Positions 1 to 7,417 of a DNA stretch of 64,000 bases are shown one piece after another; the stretch's first letter is position 1; every line of letters starts with the position of its first letter. A program made the position numbers and the translations under genes. The stretch is from Paludisphaera mucosa (GTDB lineage: Bacteria > Planctomycetota > Planctomycetia > Isosphaerales > Isosphaeraceae). Location: contig NZ_JARRAG010000002.1 in the NCBI RefSeq assembly GCF_029589435.1, forward strand, positions 3,658,001 through 3,722,000, in the 5' to 3' direction. The notes under the pieces are model-generated. The model worked only from the letters and a program-made list of their open reading frames with translations, did not search any database and was not told where the DNA came from.

Positions 1-795
1 GTGATCCCGCTGATCCACTTCACGTCCAACCGGCGCAACATGGGCCCGTTCGCGACCCCCTGGTGGGGGCAGATCCTGGCCTGGGCCATCGCGGCCGTGA
101 TCGTGGGGCTCAACGGCTACCTCGTGTTCGACCAGGTGCTGGAATGGACCGCGGCGGCCGCGGCGTCGGGGATCCGGCTGGGCCCGATCCCGCTGGCCTG
201 GCCGGTGGCGGGCGTGCTGTGGGGCGTGACCGCGGGCGTCGCGACGCTGCTGGGATGGGTCCTGATCAAGCCGATCGTCCGCCCCTCGCCCGCGTGGTCG
301 CTCCCGACCCGGACGGAGATGGACTGGGAAGAGGCGCTCCGGCCCCGGCCGATGGGCCGGATCGGCGTGGCCCTCGAGCATACCTCGGCCGACGTCGAGA
401 TCCTCAACCGGGCGATCAGCCTGGTGCAGGGCCAGGGCGGCCAGGGGGAGCTGGTGCTCCTGCACGTGGTCGACTCCCCCGTGTCGGTGCTCCACGGGCC
501 CGAGACGGCCGACCTGGAGACCAGCGCCGACGCCGACTACCTGGACGGCCTGGTCCGGGCCCTGACCGATCAGGGCTATCGCGCCTCCCCCTCCCTGCTC
601 CACGGGCCCAACCCGGCGCGGACCCTAGTCGAGCACCTGCGCGAGCGGCCGGTCGACATCCTGGTCGTCGGCTCGCACGGCCACGGCTGGGTCCGGGACC
701 TGCTCTACGGCGAGACCGTGGACCGCGTGCGGCACAGCCTGGACGTCCCCATGCTGATCGCCCGCCCCGGCCCCCAGGCGGGTCCCGACGCCTGA
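1..795 (+). CDS. Nramp-type divalent metal transporter fused to UspA domain (3' part only)
   Basis: This is the C-terminal 264 residues of a protein whose start lies before the window. Residues 1-50 carry the typical last part of an Nramp/MntH Mn/Fe transporter: an 'IPLIHFTSNRRNMG' loop and a hydrophobic helix ending in GLNGYLVF. A second hydrophobic segment follows at about 63-90. Residues about 118-258 form a universal stress protein domain, recognisable by 'GRIGVALEHT', 'LLHVVD' and the ATP-binding-type run 'DILVVGSHGHGWVRDLLYGETVDRV'. The likely role is proton-coupled import of Mn2+ or Fe2+ across the inner membrane with a cytosolic nucleotide-binding sensor domain; the sensor role is inference. 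The frame is open at base 1, so the gtg there is only an internal codon. Confidence 0.85.
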   Translation: MIPLIHFTSNRRNMGPFATPWWGQILAWAIAAVIVGLNGYLVFDQVLEWTAAAAASGIRLGPIPLAWPVAGVLWGVTAGVATLLGWVLIKPIVRPSPAWSLPTRTEMDWEEALRPRPMGRIGVALEHTSADVEILNRAISLVQGQGGQGELVLLHVVDSPVSVLHGPETADLETSADADYLDGLVRALTDQGYRASPSLLHGPNPARTLVEHLRERPVDILVVGSHGHGWVRDLLYGETVDRVRHSLDVPMLIARPGPQAGPDA

Positions 796-888
796 GCCCG
801 CGTCAAGCCGCCGCGGGGCATTTCGGGGGAAATGGCCGGAATCATTGGGCTTGACCCGGCGATCCGGCCGATTCCTTAACCGAGTAAG

Positions 889-987
889 AAGCCCGACGGC
901 CGAGACGCGAGGCCCGCGGATCGGTCAGTCGAGAGCGGATCGGGTCGCGGGTCGCCCGCGTCATCGCATCCGGCCGTCGGGCTTTTT
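889..987 (+). ncRNA. Long self-complementary hairpin ending in a T-run: terminator or small structured RNA
   Basis: AAGCCCGACGGCCG at 889-902 is the perfect reverse complement of 971-984 and is followed directly by TTTTT (983-987). The 68-base interior also folds: GACGCG (904-909) pairs with 957-962, CCCGCG (913-918) pairs with 946-951, and GATC (919-922) pairs with 938-941. The structure is far larger than a usual intrinsic terminator. A TTGACC hexamer lies at 851-856. It could be the terminator of the upstream transporter gene, or an independent small RNA of about 100 nt. The rest of 796-1079 shows no coding sequence. Confidence 0.45.
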
Positions 988-1079
988 AGAAATACGACTC
1001 CCCGCGGCGGCCCTCCTCCCCCTACCCGGGGGTCGAAGGAATGGAGGGCCCGCCGAAGACGCCAAGGAGGGTGGAAGCT

Positions 1080-1535
1080 ATGGGGTTGCCCGGCATGAGT
1101 TCGCCGCGAGGAGCCACGCGCCGACGGGCGGCGCTCTGGTCGGCGCTGGCGATGGGTTTCGTCTTGCCGACGGTCGGCTGTCAGGTCGAATACGCCGGCA
1201 TGACCTTGCCCTCCGGCAAGTATATGCACGACGACGTCCAGTACTTCGCGAAGGGTCCCGAGTTCCCCTGGGCCAACACCCAGGCGGCCACCCAGCGGGC
1301 CCGGATGCGGGCCATGGGCATGGACGTGCCCGGCAGCACCGAGCCGATCACGACGCAGCGCTCCGCCCCGGGGACCACCCCGGGCATCCAGCGCGGGTTC
1401 GGCAACCCGACCGACGTCAACGCCAGCCCGCTGGAAGACATCCCGCAGCCGCCGAATCCCGGCGTCGGCCCCGGCCCCGACCCGGATCCGGTCCCGGCCA
1501 TGGATGAGGCCAATCCTCAGCGCAATCGTCCCTGA
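1080..1535 (+). CDS. Small planctomycete lipoprotein
   Basis: A 151-residue secreted lipoprotein of unknown function. The N-terminus is basic (about residues 9-14), then hydrophobic, and ends in a lipobox-like 'PTVGC' at about residue 34. The mature part begins with 'YAGMTLPSGKYMHDDVQYF', a segment I associate with small lipoproteins of this phylum, and ends in a Pro/Asp-rich low-complexity tail. The start at 1080 is preferred over 1041 because AAGGAGG (1064-1070) is correctly spaced before it. The upstream neighbour is the large hairpin at 889-987, so the gene probably has its own promoter. Confidence 0.75.
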   Translation: MGLPGMSSPRGATRRRAALWSALAMGFVLPTVGCQVEYAGMTLPSGKYMHDDVQYFAKGPEFPWANTQAATQRARMRAMGMDVPGSTEPITTQRSAPGTTPGIQRGFGNPTDVNASPLEDIPQPPNPGVGPGPDPDPVPAMDEANPQRNRP

Positions 1536-1750
1536 CCCGGACGGACCTCCATCCGCCCCCACGAGGGCGGCCCCTCCGACGATCGCGGCTTCACGGCCCG
1601 CGATCGGCGGGGGAGCCGCCCTTCGTCCGTTTCCGGCCCTCCCCGTTGACGCGGCCCCGCCGCCCCCCTAGCCTGCACTCCAGGCCCGGATCCGGCCCCG
1701 GCCTTGAGGCCGCGACGAACCATCATCTCCTTGATCGAGGCCCGGCCCCC

Positions 1751-2074
1751 ATGTTCAGCTTCCTCTTCGCCCGGATCCTCCTGGGGTTGTACGCCCTCCT
1801 CCTCGGCGTGGGCGGATACGTCGGCTACAAGAAGGCCGGCAGCAAGCCGTCGCTCTACGCCGGGGTCGGCAGCGCGGCGTTGTGCCTGCTCGCGCTCCTG
1901 TTCTCGTTCCTCCACGCGGAACGCGGACTCCAGGCGGGCGCCGCCGTCGCCCTTGCGTTGACCATCTTCTTCAACTTCCGGTTCGTGGCCGGGACCCGCA
2001 AGCTCATGCCCGCCGGCATGCTCGCCATCATCAGCCTCCTGGTCTTCACCGGCCTCCTGCTCTCGGTCATCTGA
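1751..2074 (+). CDS. TMEM14 family small membrane protein
   Basis: A 107-residue protein with four hydrophobic segments (about 4-24, 32-48, 57-75 and 83-105) separated by short basic loops. The 'GLYALLLGVGGYVGYKKAGSKPSLYAG' region matches the TMEM14/UPF0136 family, which is also found in plants, animals and cyanobacteria. Some members are linked to fatty-acid or haem-precursor transport; the bacterial function is unknown. An in-frame extension upstream to 1646 exists, but the ATG at 1751 coincides with the start of homology. The gene sits alone between a lipoprotein gene and the PSCyt2 gene. Confidence 0.8.
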   Translation: MFSFLFARILLGLYALLLGVGGYVGYKKAGSKPSLYAGVGSAALCLLALLFSFLHAERGLQAGAAVALALTIFFNFRFVAGTRKLMPAGMLAIISLLVFTGLLLSVI

Positions 2075-2203
2075 GCGAACGCGCCCCGCCGCGGTGAAAT
2101 TTCCCCACCAGGCGACACCTCGGCTCGATCCGGGTGTTGAATGGACAGCGAAGGACGCGCGTCGGGCGCGTCGATCGTCGAGATGCAGCGGGGAGCGGCC
2201 GTC

Positions 2204-4099
2204 ATGCGCGAGGGAACCGTCGAAGTTCGCCGAGGCTCCGGGTGGTTGGCGTTCGCGGCGGCGGGCTGGCTCGGCCTCGCCCCCGGCGCCCACGCCCAGG
2301 CACCTCCCAGGCCCGCCCCCCCCTCGGCCGAGATGTCCCTCGACGCCGACGGGGCCCGCGAGGTCATGCGGGCCGTCCAGGAGCTGCGCCAGGCCAACCT
2401 CAAGAAGAACGGCAAGCCGAAGGCCGTCGAGCCGCCGAAGCGCCCCGAGCGGAAGGTCGTCGCGCCCACGATCACGACCGCGGAGATCGACGCCCTGGTC
2501 GCCGCCCGCCTGGCCAAGTCGAGCCCGGGCGTCGAGCCCGCCCCCGCGACCACCGACGTCGAGTTCGTCCGCCGCATCCACCTCGACGTGGCCGGCGTGC
2601 CGCCGACCCCCGCCCAGGTCCGCGATTTCGTCGTCGACAAGTCGCCGGACAAGCGGGCGAGGCTGATCGACGAGCTGCTGAAGTCGCCCGAGTACGCCCG
2701 CAACTGGTCGCGCTACTGGCGCGAGGTCGTCCAGTTCCACGCCTCGAACCCCGCCGCCGCCCAGGTCCGCTACGACCTGCTGGAGACCTGGCTGGCCGAG
2801 CAGTTCGAGCGCAACCGCCCCTGGGACGAGATCGCCTCGGGCCTGATCCGGGGGACCGGCCGCACCGACGAGAACGGCGCCGCCAACTTCAGCGCGGCGC
2901 ACGCGGCCTCGGCCGTGCAGACGGCCGGCGAGGCCTCGCGGGTCTTCCTCGGCGTCCAGATCCAGTGCGCGGAGTGCCACGACCACAAGACGGATTCGTG
3001 GAAGCGCGAGCAGTTCCACGAGTTCGCCGCCTTCTTCGCCGGCGGCCGGGTGCAGCGGGTGGTGAAGGCGTCGCCCGGCGTTCGGGCCGCGTTCGCCGTC
3101 CAGGAGACCCCTCGCGCCCGCTACGCCATGCCCGACCTGGCCGACCCGGCCAAGACGACCCCGGTCAAGCCCCGGTTCTTCCTGGCGGCGTCGAAGTCCG
3201 AGAGCGTCCCCGACGGCCTCACGCCGGCCCAGCTCCGCGAGCTGATCGCGTCGTACATCACCGGCCAGGACGACCCCTGGTTCGCCCGCGCCTACGTCAA
3301 CCGGGTCTGGACGGTCCTGATGGGCGAGGGCTTCTACGACGCCGTCGACGACATCGGCCCCGAACGGGCCGCGAAGGGCGAGGAGATCCTCTTCCCCCTG
3401 GCCGACCAGTGGCGCGCCGGCGGTTACGACGTGCAGTGGCTCTTCCGGACGATCCTCAACACCCGCGCCTACCAGCGGCGGGCGCGGTCGACCTCGTCGC
3501 CCGCCGGCGCGACCCGGCTGGCGGCCGTGTGCCCCAGCCGCCTCCGCGCCGACCAGATCTTCGAGTCGCTGGCCGTCGCCCTCGACCTGCCGACCGAGTC
3601 GGCAACGCCCCCCGACGGCTCGCCGAAGCAGCCCGACGGCAAGCCGTTGACCCCGATCCAGGCCTCCGCGGGGGCGCCCAAGAATCCCAAGAAGGCGATC
3701 GAGGCGGCCGGCCTGGCCGGCGCGGCCGGCGGCAAGAAGGGGGGCCGCGCGACGAGCCTCCGCCAGCCGTTCGACAAGCTCTTCGGCGTCGACCCCTCGA
3801 CGCAGCCCGACGAGGTCCTCGGCACCATCCCCCAGGCCCTCTTCCTGATGAACGGGCCGATCGTGCACAACCGCACTCAGGCCCGCCCCGGGACGCCCCT
3901 GGGAGCGATCCTGGCCCGCTCGGCCGGCGATCGCGAGGCGCTCGACGCGATCTACGTACGCGTCCTCTCCCGCCGCCCGACCCCCCGGGAGGTCGAGGTC
4001 TGCGGCGAGTACCTGGCGAAGGCCGACGACCGCAAGGAGGCCTTCGAGGACGTCTACTGGAGCCTCGTGAACTCGACCGAGTTCCTCTCGCGACGCTGA
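2204..4099 (+). CDS. PSCyt2/PSD1 (DUF1549-DUF1553) cytochrome-like protein
   Basis: A 631-residue exported protein of the planctomycete DUF1549/DUF1553 family. An N-terminal signal peptide (residues about 1-31, ending 'GAHAQA') leads into the DUF1549 region ('EIDALVAARLAK...DVEFVRRIHLDVAGVPPTPAQ'). A single haem-attachment-like motif CAECH lies at residues 255-259, followed by the family's 'DHKTDSWKREQFHEFAAFFAGG'. The C-terminal DUF1553 part has the 'RAYVNRVWTVLMGEGFYDAVDDIGPER' block and the family's closing 'LVNSTEFLSRR'. In this phylum the family is almost always encoded next to a DUF1501 protein, as here (36 bases downstream). The biochemical role is unproven; an envelope redox or polymer-degradation function is often supposed. 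Starts at 2141 and 2183 are possible but give poorer signal peptides. Confidence 0.9.
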   Translation: MREGTVEVRRGSGWLAFAAAGWLGLAPGAHAQAPPRPAPPSAEMSLDADGAREVMRAVQELRQANLKKNGKPKAVEPPKRPERKVVAPTITTAEIDALVAARLAKSSPGVEPAPATTDVEFVRRIHLDVAGVPPTPAQVRDFVVDKSPDKRARLIDELLKSPEYARNWSRYWREVVQFHASNPAAAQVRYDLLETWLAEQFERNRPWDEIASGLIRGTGRTDENGAANFSAAHAASAVQTAGEASRVFLGVQIQCAECHDHKTDSWKREQFHEFAAFFAGGRVQRVVKASPGVRAAFAVQETPRARYAMPDLADPAKTTPVKPRFFLAASKSESVPDGLTPAQLRELIASYITGQDDPWFARAYVNRVWTVLMGEGFYDAVDDIGPERAAKGEEILFPLADQWRAGGYDVQWLFRTILNTRAYQRRARSTSSPAGATRLAAVCPSRLRADQIFESLAVALDLPTESATPPDGSPKQPDGKPLTPIQASAGAPKNPKKAIEAAGLAGAAGGKKGGRATSLRQPFDKLFGVDPSTQPDEVLGTIPQALFLMNGPIVHNRTQARPGTPLGAILARSAGDREALDAIYVRVLSRRPTPREVEVCGEYLAKADDRKEAFEDVYWSLVNSTEFLSRR

Positions 4100-4134
4100 C
4101 CAACCCGGCCCCCATCCGAATGGAGCAGACCTTG

Positions 4135-5442
4135 ATGCGGACCGAATCGAACATCGTCCAGGTGGCCATGAACCGTCACGGCGTCGCCGGCCGTCGCGGC
4201 TTCCTCCGGGCCGTCGGCCTGGGCGCGGCGGGGCTCGCCGCGGGGGGCGTCGCGCCCCTGGGCCTGACCGACCTGCTGACCCTGCGGGCCGACGAGCTGC
4301 GCAAGCGGCAGACGGCCTGCATCCTGCTCTGGATGGCCGGCGGGCCCAGCCAGCTCGAGACCTTCGACCCCAAGCCCGAGGCCGCCAACGGCGGCGGAAC
4401 CAAGGCGATCGAGACTGCCGCGCCGGGCATCTCGATCGCCCAGGGCTGGGAGAAGACCGCCGGCGTCATGAAGGACGTCGCCCTGATCCGGTCGATGACC
4501 AACAAGGAAGGCAACCACCAGCGGGCCGACTACCAACTCCACACCGGCTACACCCCGACGGCCACGCTCAAGCACCCGAACATCGGCTCCATCGCCGCCG
4601 CCGAGCTGGGCGATTCCGGCTTCGACCTGCCGCACATGGTCGCCATCGGCGGCCCGACCGCCGGGGCCGGCTTCCTCGGCGCCTCGTACGAGCCCTTCGT
4701 CGTCCCCAACGTCCAGAAGCCGCCCGACAACGCCCAGGCCCGCGTCCCGGTCGACCGCTTTCAGCGCCGGCTGGGCCTGTTGAACCGGCTGGAGAAGGCC
4801 GGCTTCGAGCAGGCCGGCGGCGCCGACCGCGTCCGCGACCATCGCGCCCTCTACAGCCAGACGTCGAAGATGGTCCTCTCGCCCCGGATGAAGGCGTTCG
4901 ACCTCGACCAGGAGGCCGCCCCGATCCGCGACGCCTACGGCCGCACGCCCTTCGGCCAGGGCTGCCTGCTCGCCCGTCGGCTCGTCGAGGCGGGCGTCAC
5001 CTTCGTCGAGGTCCGCTGCGGCGGCTGGGACACGCACACCGAGAACAACCAGCGCGTCGCCGCCCTCGCCGGCCAGGTCGACCCGGCCTTCGCCACGCTG
5101 ATCAACGACCTCAAGAGCCGCGGGATGCTCGACCGCACGCTGGTGGTCTGGATGGGCGAGTTCGGCCGCACGCCCAAGGTCAACCCGAACGCCGGCCGCG
5201 ACCACTTCCCGCGCGTCTTCAACGTCGCCCTGGCCGGAGGCGGCGTGAAAGGCGGCCAGGTGATCGGCGGCTCCAGCGGCGACGGGACCGAGGTCAAGGA
5301 CCGCCCCGTGACCGTGCCCGACCTGATGTCCTCCATCTGCCGCTCGCTCGGAGTCGACGCCGCCAAGGAGAACCAGACGTCCATCGGCCGACCCATGAAG
5401 ATCGTCGACGGCGGCAAGGCGGTCGGCGAGCTCTTCGGCTGA
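4135..5442 (+). CDS. DUF1501 (sulfatase-like) exported protein
   Basis: A 435-residue protein of the DUF1501 family, which has an alkaline phosphatase/sulfatase-like fold. A twin-arginine-type leader, 'GRRGFLRAVGLGAAGLAAGG' (about residues 20-39), suggests Tat export of a folded protein. Recognisable blocks are 'ACILLWMAGGPSQLETFDPKP', 'RSMTNKEGNHQRADYQLHTGY', 'CGGWDTHTENN', 'WMGEFGRTPKVN' and 'GRDHFPRVFNVALAGGGVKGG'; their Asp, His and Asn residues resemble metal ligands of the fold. I chose 4135 because GGAG lies 9 bases upstream; 4120 has no ribosome-binding site. It forms a two-gene unit with the PSCyt2 gene. The substrate is unknown. Confidence 0.9.
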   Translation: MRTESNIVQVAMNRHGVAGRRGFLRAVGLGAAGLAAGGVAPLGLTDLLTLRADELRKRQTACILLWMAGGPSQLETFDPKPEAANGGGTKAIETAAPGISIAQGWEKTAGVMKDVALIRSMTNKEGNHQRADYQLHTGYTPTATLKHPNIGSIAAAELGDSGFDLPHMVAIGGPTAGAGFLGASYEPFVVPNVQKPPDNAQARVPVDRFQRRLGLLNRLEKAGFEQAGGADRVRDHRALYSQTSKMVLSPRMKAFDLDQEAAPIRDAYGRTPFGQGCLLARRLVEAGVTFVEVRCGGWDTHTENNQRVAALAGQVDPAFATLINDLKSRGMLDRTLVVWMGEFGRTPKVNPNAGRDHFPRVFNVALAGGGVKGGQVIGGSSGDGTEVKDRPVTVPDLMSSICRSLGVDAAKENQTSIGRPMKIVDGGKAVGELFG

Positions 5443-5458
5443 CCGCTCCGAACGGGAG

Positions 5459-7315
5459 TCACGACGCGGCCCCGGCCGGCGCGTCCTCACGGGGGCGAGC
5501 CGGCCGGCCGACGAGCGCGTCGAACGCGAGCGTCAGCGTCCCTGCGAAGAGGACGGCCTCGACCAGCAGCGCGGTCGTCCCGCCGAGGCACGCGAGGCCG
5601 ATCGTCCGCGCGCCGATCCAGGGCCGGAGGATCGGCTCGTCGAACGGCGGGAACGGTCCCGAGCGGGCCGCGGCCTGGACGTCTTCATAAGTGAAGAGAG
5701 ATGCCCCGGCGAGGAGCATGGGGACGAGGGTCAACAGCGTCGACACGCCGAAGAAGGCCGCGAGGGACCGGGCCCACATGGCCGGATTGAGGGGCCATTT
5801 CGACTCCTCCGCTCGAAGGCCCGCGGAGACGCCGAGCATCCCGTACAGCGGTCCCGAAACGCCCATCCAGAAGAGCGCGGCGGCCAACCCCAGGGGGTGG
5901 ACCGCGCCGGCGGCGAGCCCGACCGTCCACAGCCCCAGCAGCACGGCCGCCGTCGAGCGAGCCTTCCAAAGCGCCCCCAGGACCTTGCCTCGGATGATGT
6001 CTCGGCCCGAGAGCGGCGTCGCGAGCAGGCCGGTCCAGGTGTCGCGTCGACGCTCGCGGGCCACGCCCTCGACTCCGAACCCGAAGATCGAGATGGCGAA
6101 ACCGAGGGCGACCAGCGCCGTGAACTGCCGGAGCGCGAGGTTGAACTCCAGCCGCGCCCGCCCCGGCGCCGGAACGACGGCCGTCCCCACGACCAACCGC
6201 TCGGCGATCACCCGGGGCAGCGGATTCATTTCCGGCATCCGGTACGCCTCGGCCGAAGGCCCGTAGCCGCGATCGGCCAACTCCCTGAAAGCGGGCCCGG
6301 CGAACCACCAGGTGCAGACGACGATCGCGCCGATCCCCGCGAACTGGACCCCTCGACTCGCGGCGCGGCCCGCCCGGGTCTCCGTCGGCTGGCCGAAAGC
6401 CTCGTTCCAGAACACCGGGTCGTCGCCGCAGAGGCGTCGCCTCGGCCGCGATCGACTCGCCGCCCGCAGAGCCTGGAGCAGGCCGATTCGCCCTTCGAGG
6501 TCGTACAGCGCACGCGAAACCGGCCGAAGCCGCCGGATCGCCCAGGCCGTCAGCGCCCCGGCGACGACGACCTGGATCGCGGCCATGCGAGCGACCGCCT
6601 CGACGATGCCCCAGGGCCTCGGGAGGATGCCGATCCCGCTCCCCGCCGGGCCGAGCGGACCGCCGTCGAGAGCCCACAAGAGGGGCGTCAGCAGCCAGTC
6701 CGGGACGGCCGGCAGGAGGAAGCCGCGGGCCGTCAGCAAGAGCGCCGGGACGACGAACCACAGGTAGAGGAGCCCGAACGCCGACCTGGCCGCGCGACCC
6801 GCCGTGCGCGACTCCACCGAGGCCGCGACCGACATCGCCGCGACGAGCAGGGCCGTCGACGCGGAGCCCGCGAACGCCAGCAGGGCGTACCGAGGATCGA
6901 CCCCGCCCAGGTAGACGATCAGGACGGACACCGGGATGGTGGCCGCCAGCGCGTTCGCGAACCGAAACAGGCCCGCCGCCATCACGCCGAGGACGATCTC
7001 CGAGCTGGACAGGCGGGTCGCGAGCAGGTCGTCCAGCGACCTCCCGTCCCGCTCCGAGGCGATCGCCCGCGCCGTGGGGAGGACGAACGCGACCGCGAAG
7101 CCGACCTGCACGACGACAAGCAGCCCGAAAGCGACGCGGCCGACCGACGAGGCCCCGGCGATCGACGTCCGGTCCCACCGGTTCCAGTCCCACAGCAGGA
7201 GGCACGCGAGCACCGCGGACCCTGTCAGGGCCGCCGCCAGGAGGCGGTCCCGGAACAACGACCCGCGGCCGATCGAGACGACGTACTCGCGCCGCAAGAA
7301 CATCCCCAACGACAT
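5459..7315 (-). CDS. ABC-2 type transporter permease
   Basis: A polytopic membrane protein of about 618 residues with at least twelve hydrophobic segments in two similar halves. The first half (about 1-285) has 'ARAIASERDGRSLDDLLATRLSSSEIVLG'; the second (about 310-600) has 'VARERRRDTWTGLLATPLSGRDIIRGKVLGALWKAR'. This ERE/D-x-T-L-LATPLS-type coupling-helix motif is characteristic of ABC-2 permeases of the NatB/gliding type, and it occurs once in each half, which suggests an internal duplication. No ATPase gene is adjacent on either side, so the partner is elsewhere. The start at 7315 is chosen for the beginning of the conserved 'MSLGMFLRREYVVSIGRGSLF'; 7303 is an alternative. Confidence 0.8.
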   Translation of the reverse strand: MSLGMFLRREYVVSIGRGSLFRDRLLAAALTGSAVLACLLLWDWNRWDRTSIAGASSVGRVAFGLLVVVQVGFAVAFVLPTARAIASERDGRSLDDLLATRLSSSEIVLGVMAAGLFRFANALAATIPVSVLIVYLGGVDPRYALLAFAGSASTALLVAAMSVAASVESRTAGRAARSAFGLLYLWFVVPALLLTARGFLLPAVPDWLLTPLLWALDGGPLGPAGSGIGILPRPWGIVEAVARMAAIQVVVAGALTAWAIRRLRPVSRALYDLEGRIGLLQALRAASRSRPRRRLCGDDPVFWNEAFGQPTETRAGRAASRGVQFAGIGAIVVCTWWFAGPAFRELADRGYGPSAEAYRMPEMNPLPRVIAERLVVGTAVVPAPGRARLEFNLALRQFTALVALGFAISIFGFGVEGVARERRRDTWTGLLATPLSGRDIIRGKVLGALWKARSTAAVLLGLWTVGLAAGAVHPLGLAAALFWMGVSGPLYGMLGVSAGLRAEESKWPLNPAMWARSLAAFFGVSTLLTLVPMLLAGASLFTYEDVQAAARSGPFPPFDEPILRPWIGARTIGLACLGGTTALLVEAVLFAGTLTLAFDALVGRPARPREDAPAGAAS

Positions 7316-7417
7316 CGCACGCGCCTCGACGCCTTCTACGACACTTGTCGCACAAGGGGCCATTAGAGCGCCCGGGCGTCGTCGATTCAAGGGACGAAGG
7401 CGGAATTCTCGGGCGGA

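Noticed and set aside
1517-3868. 783-codon open frame on the minus strand
   Set aside because: It lies opposite the PSCyt2 gene. Its Arg/Gly/Leu-rich composition without motifs is typical of an antisense shadow in high-GC DNA.
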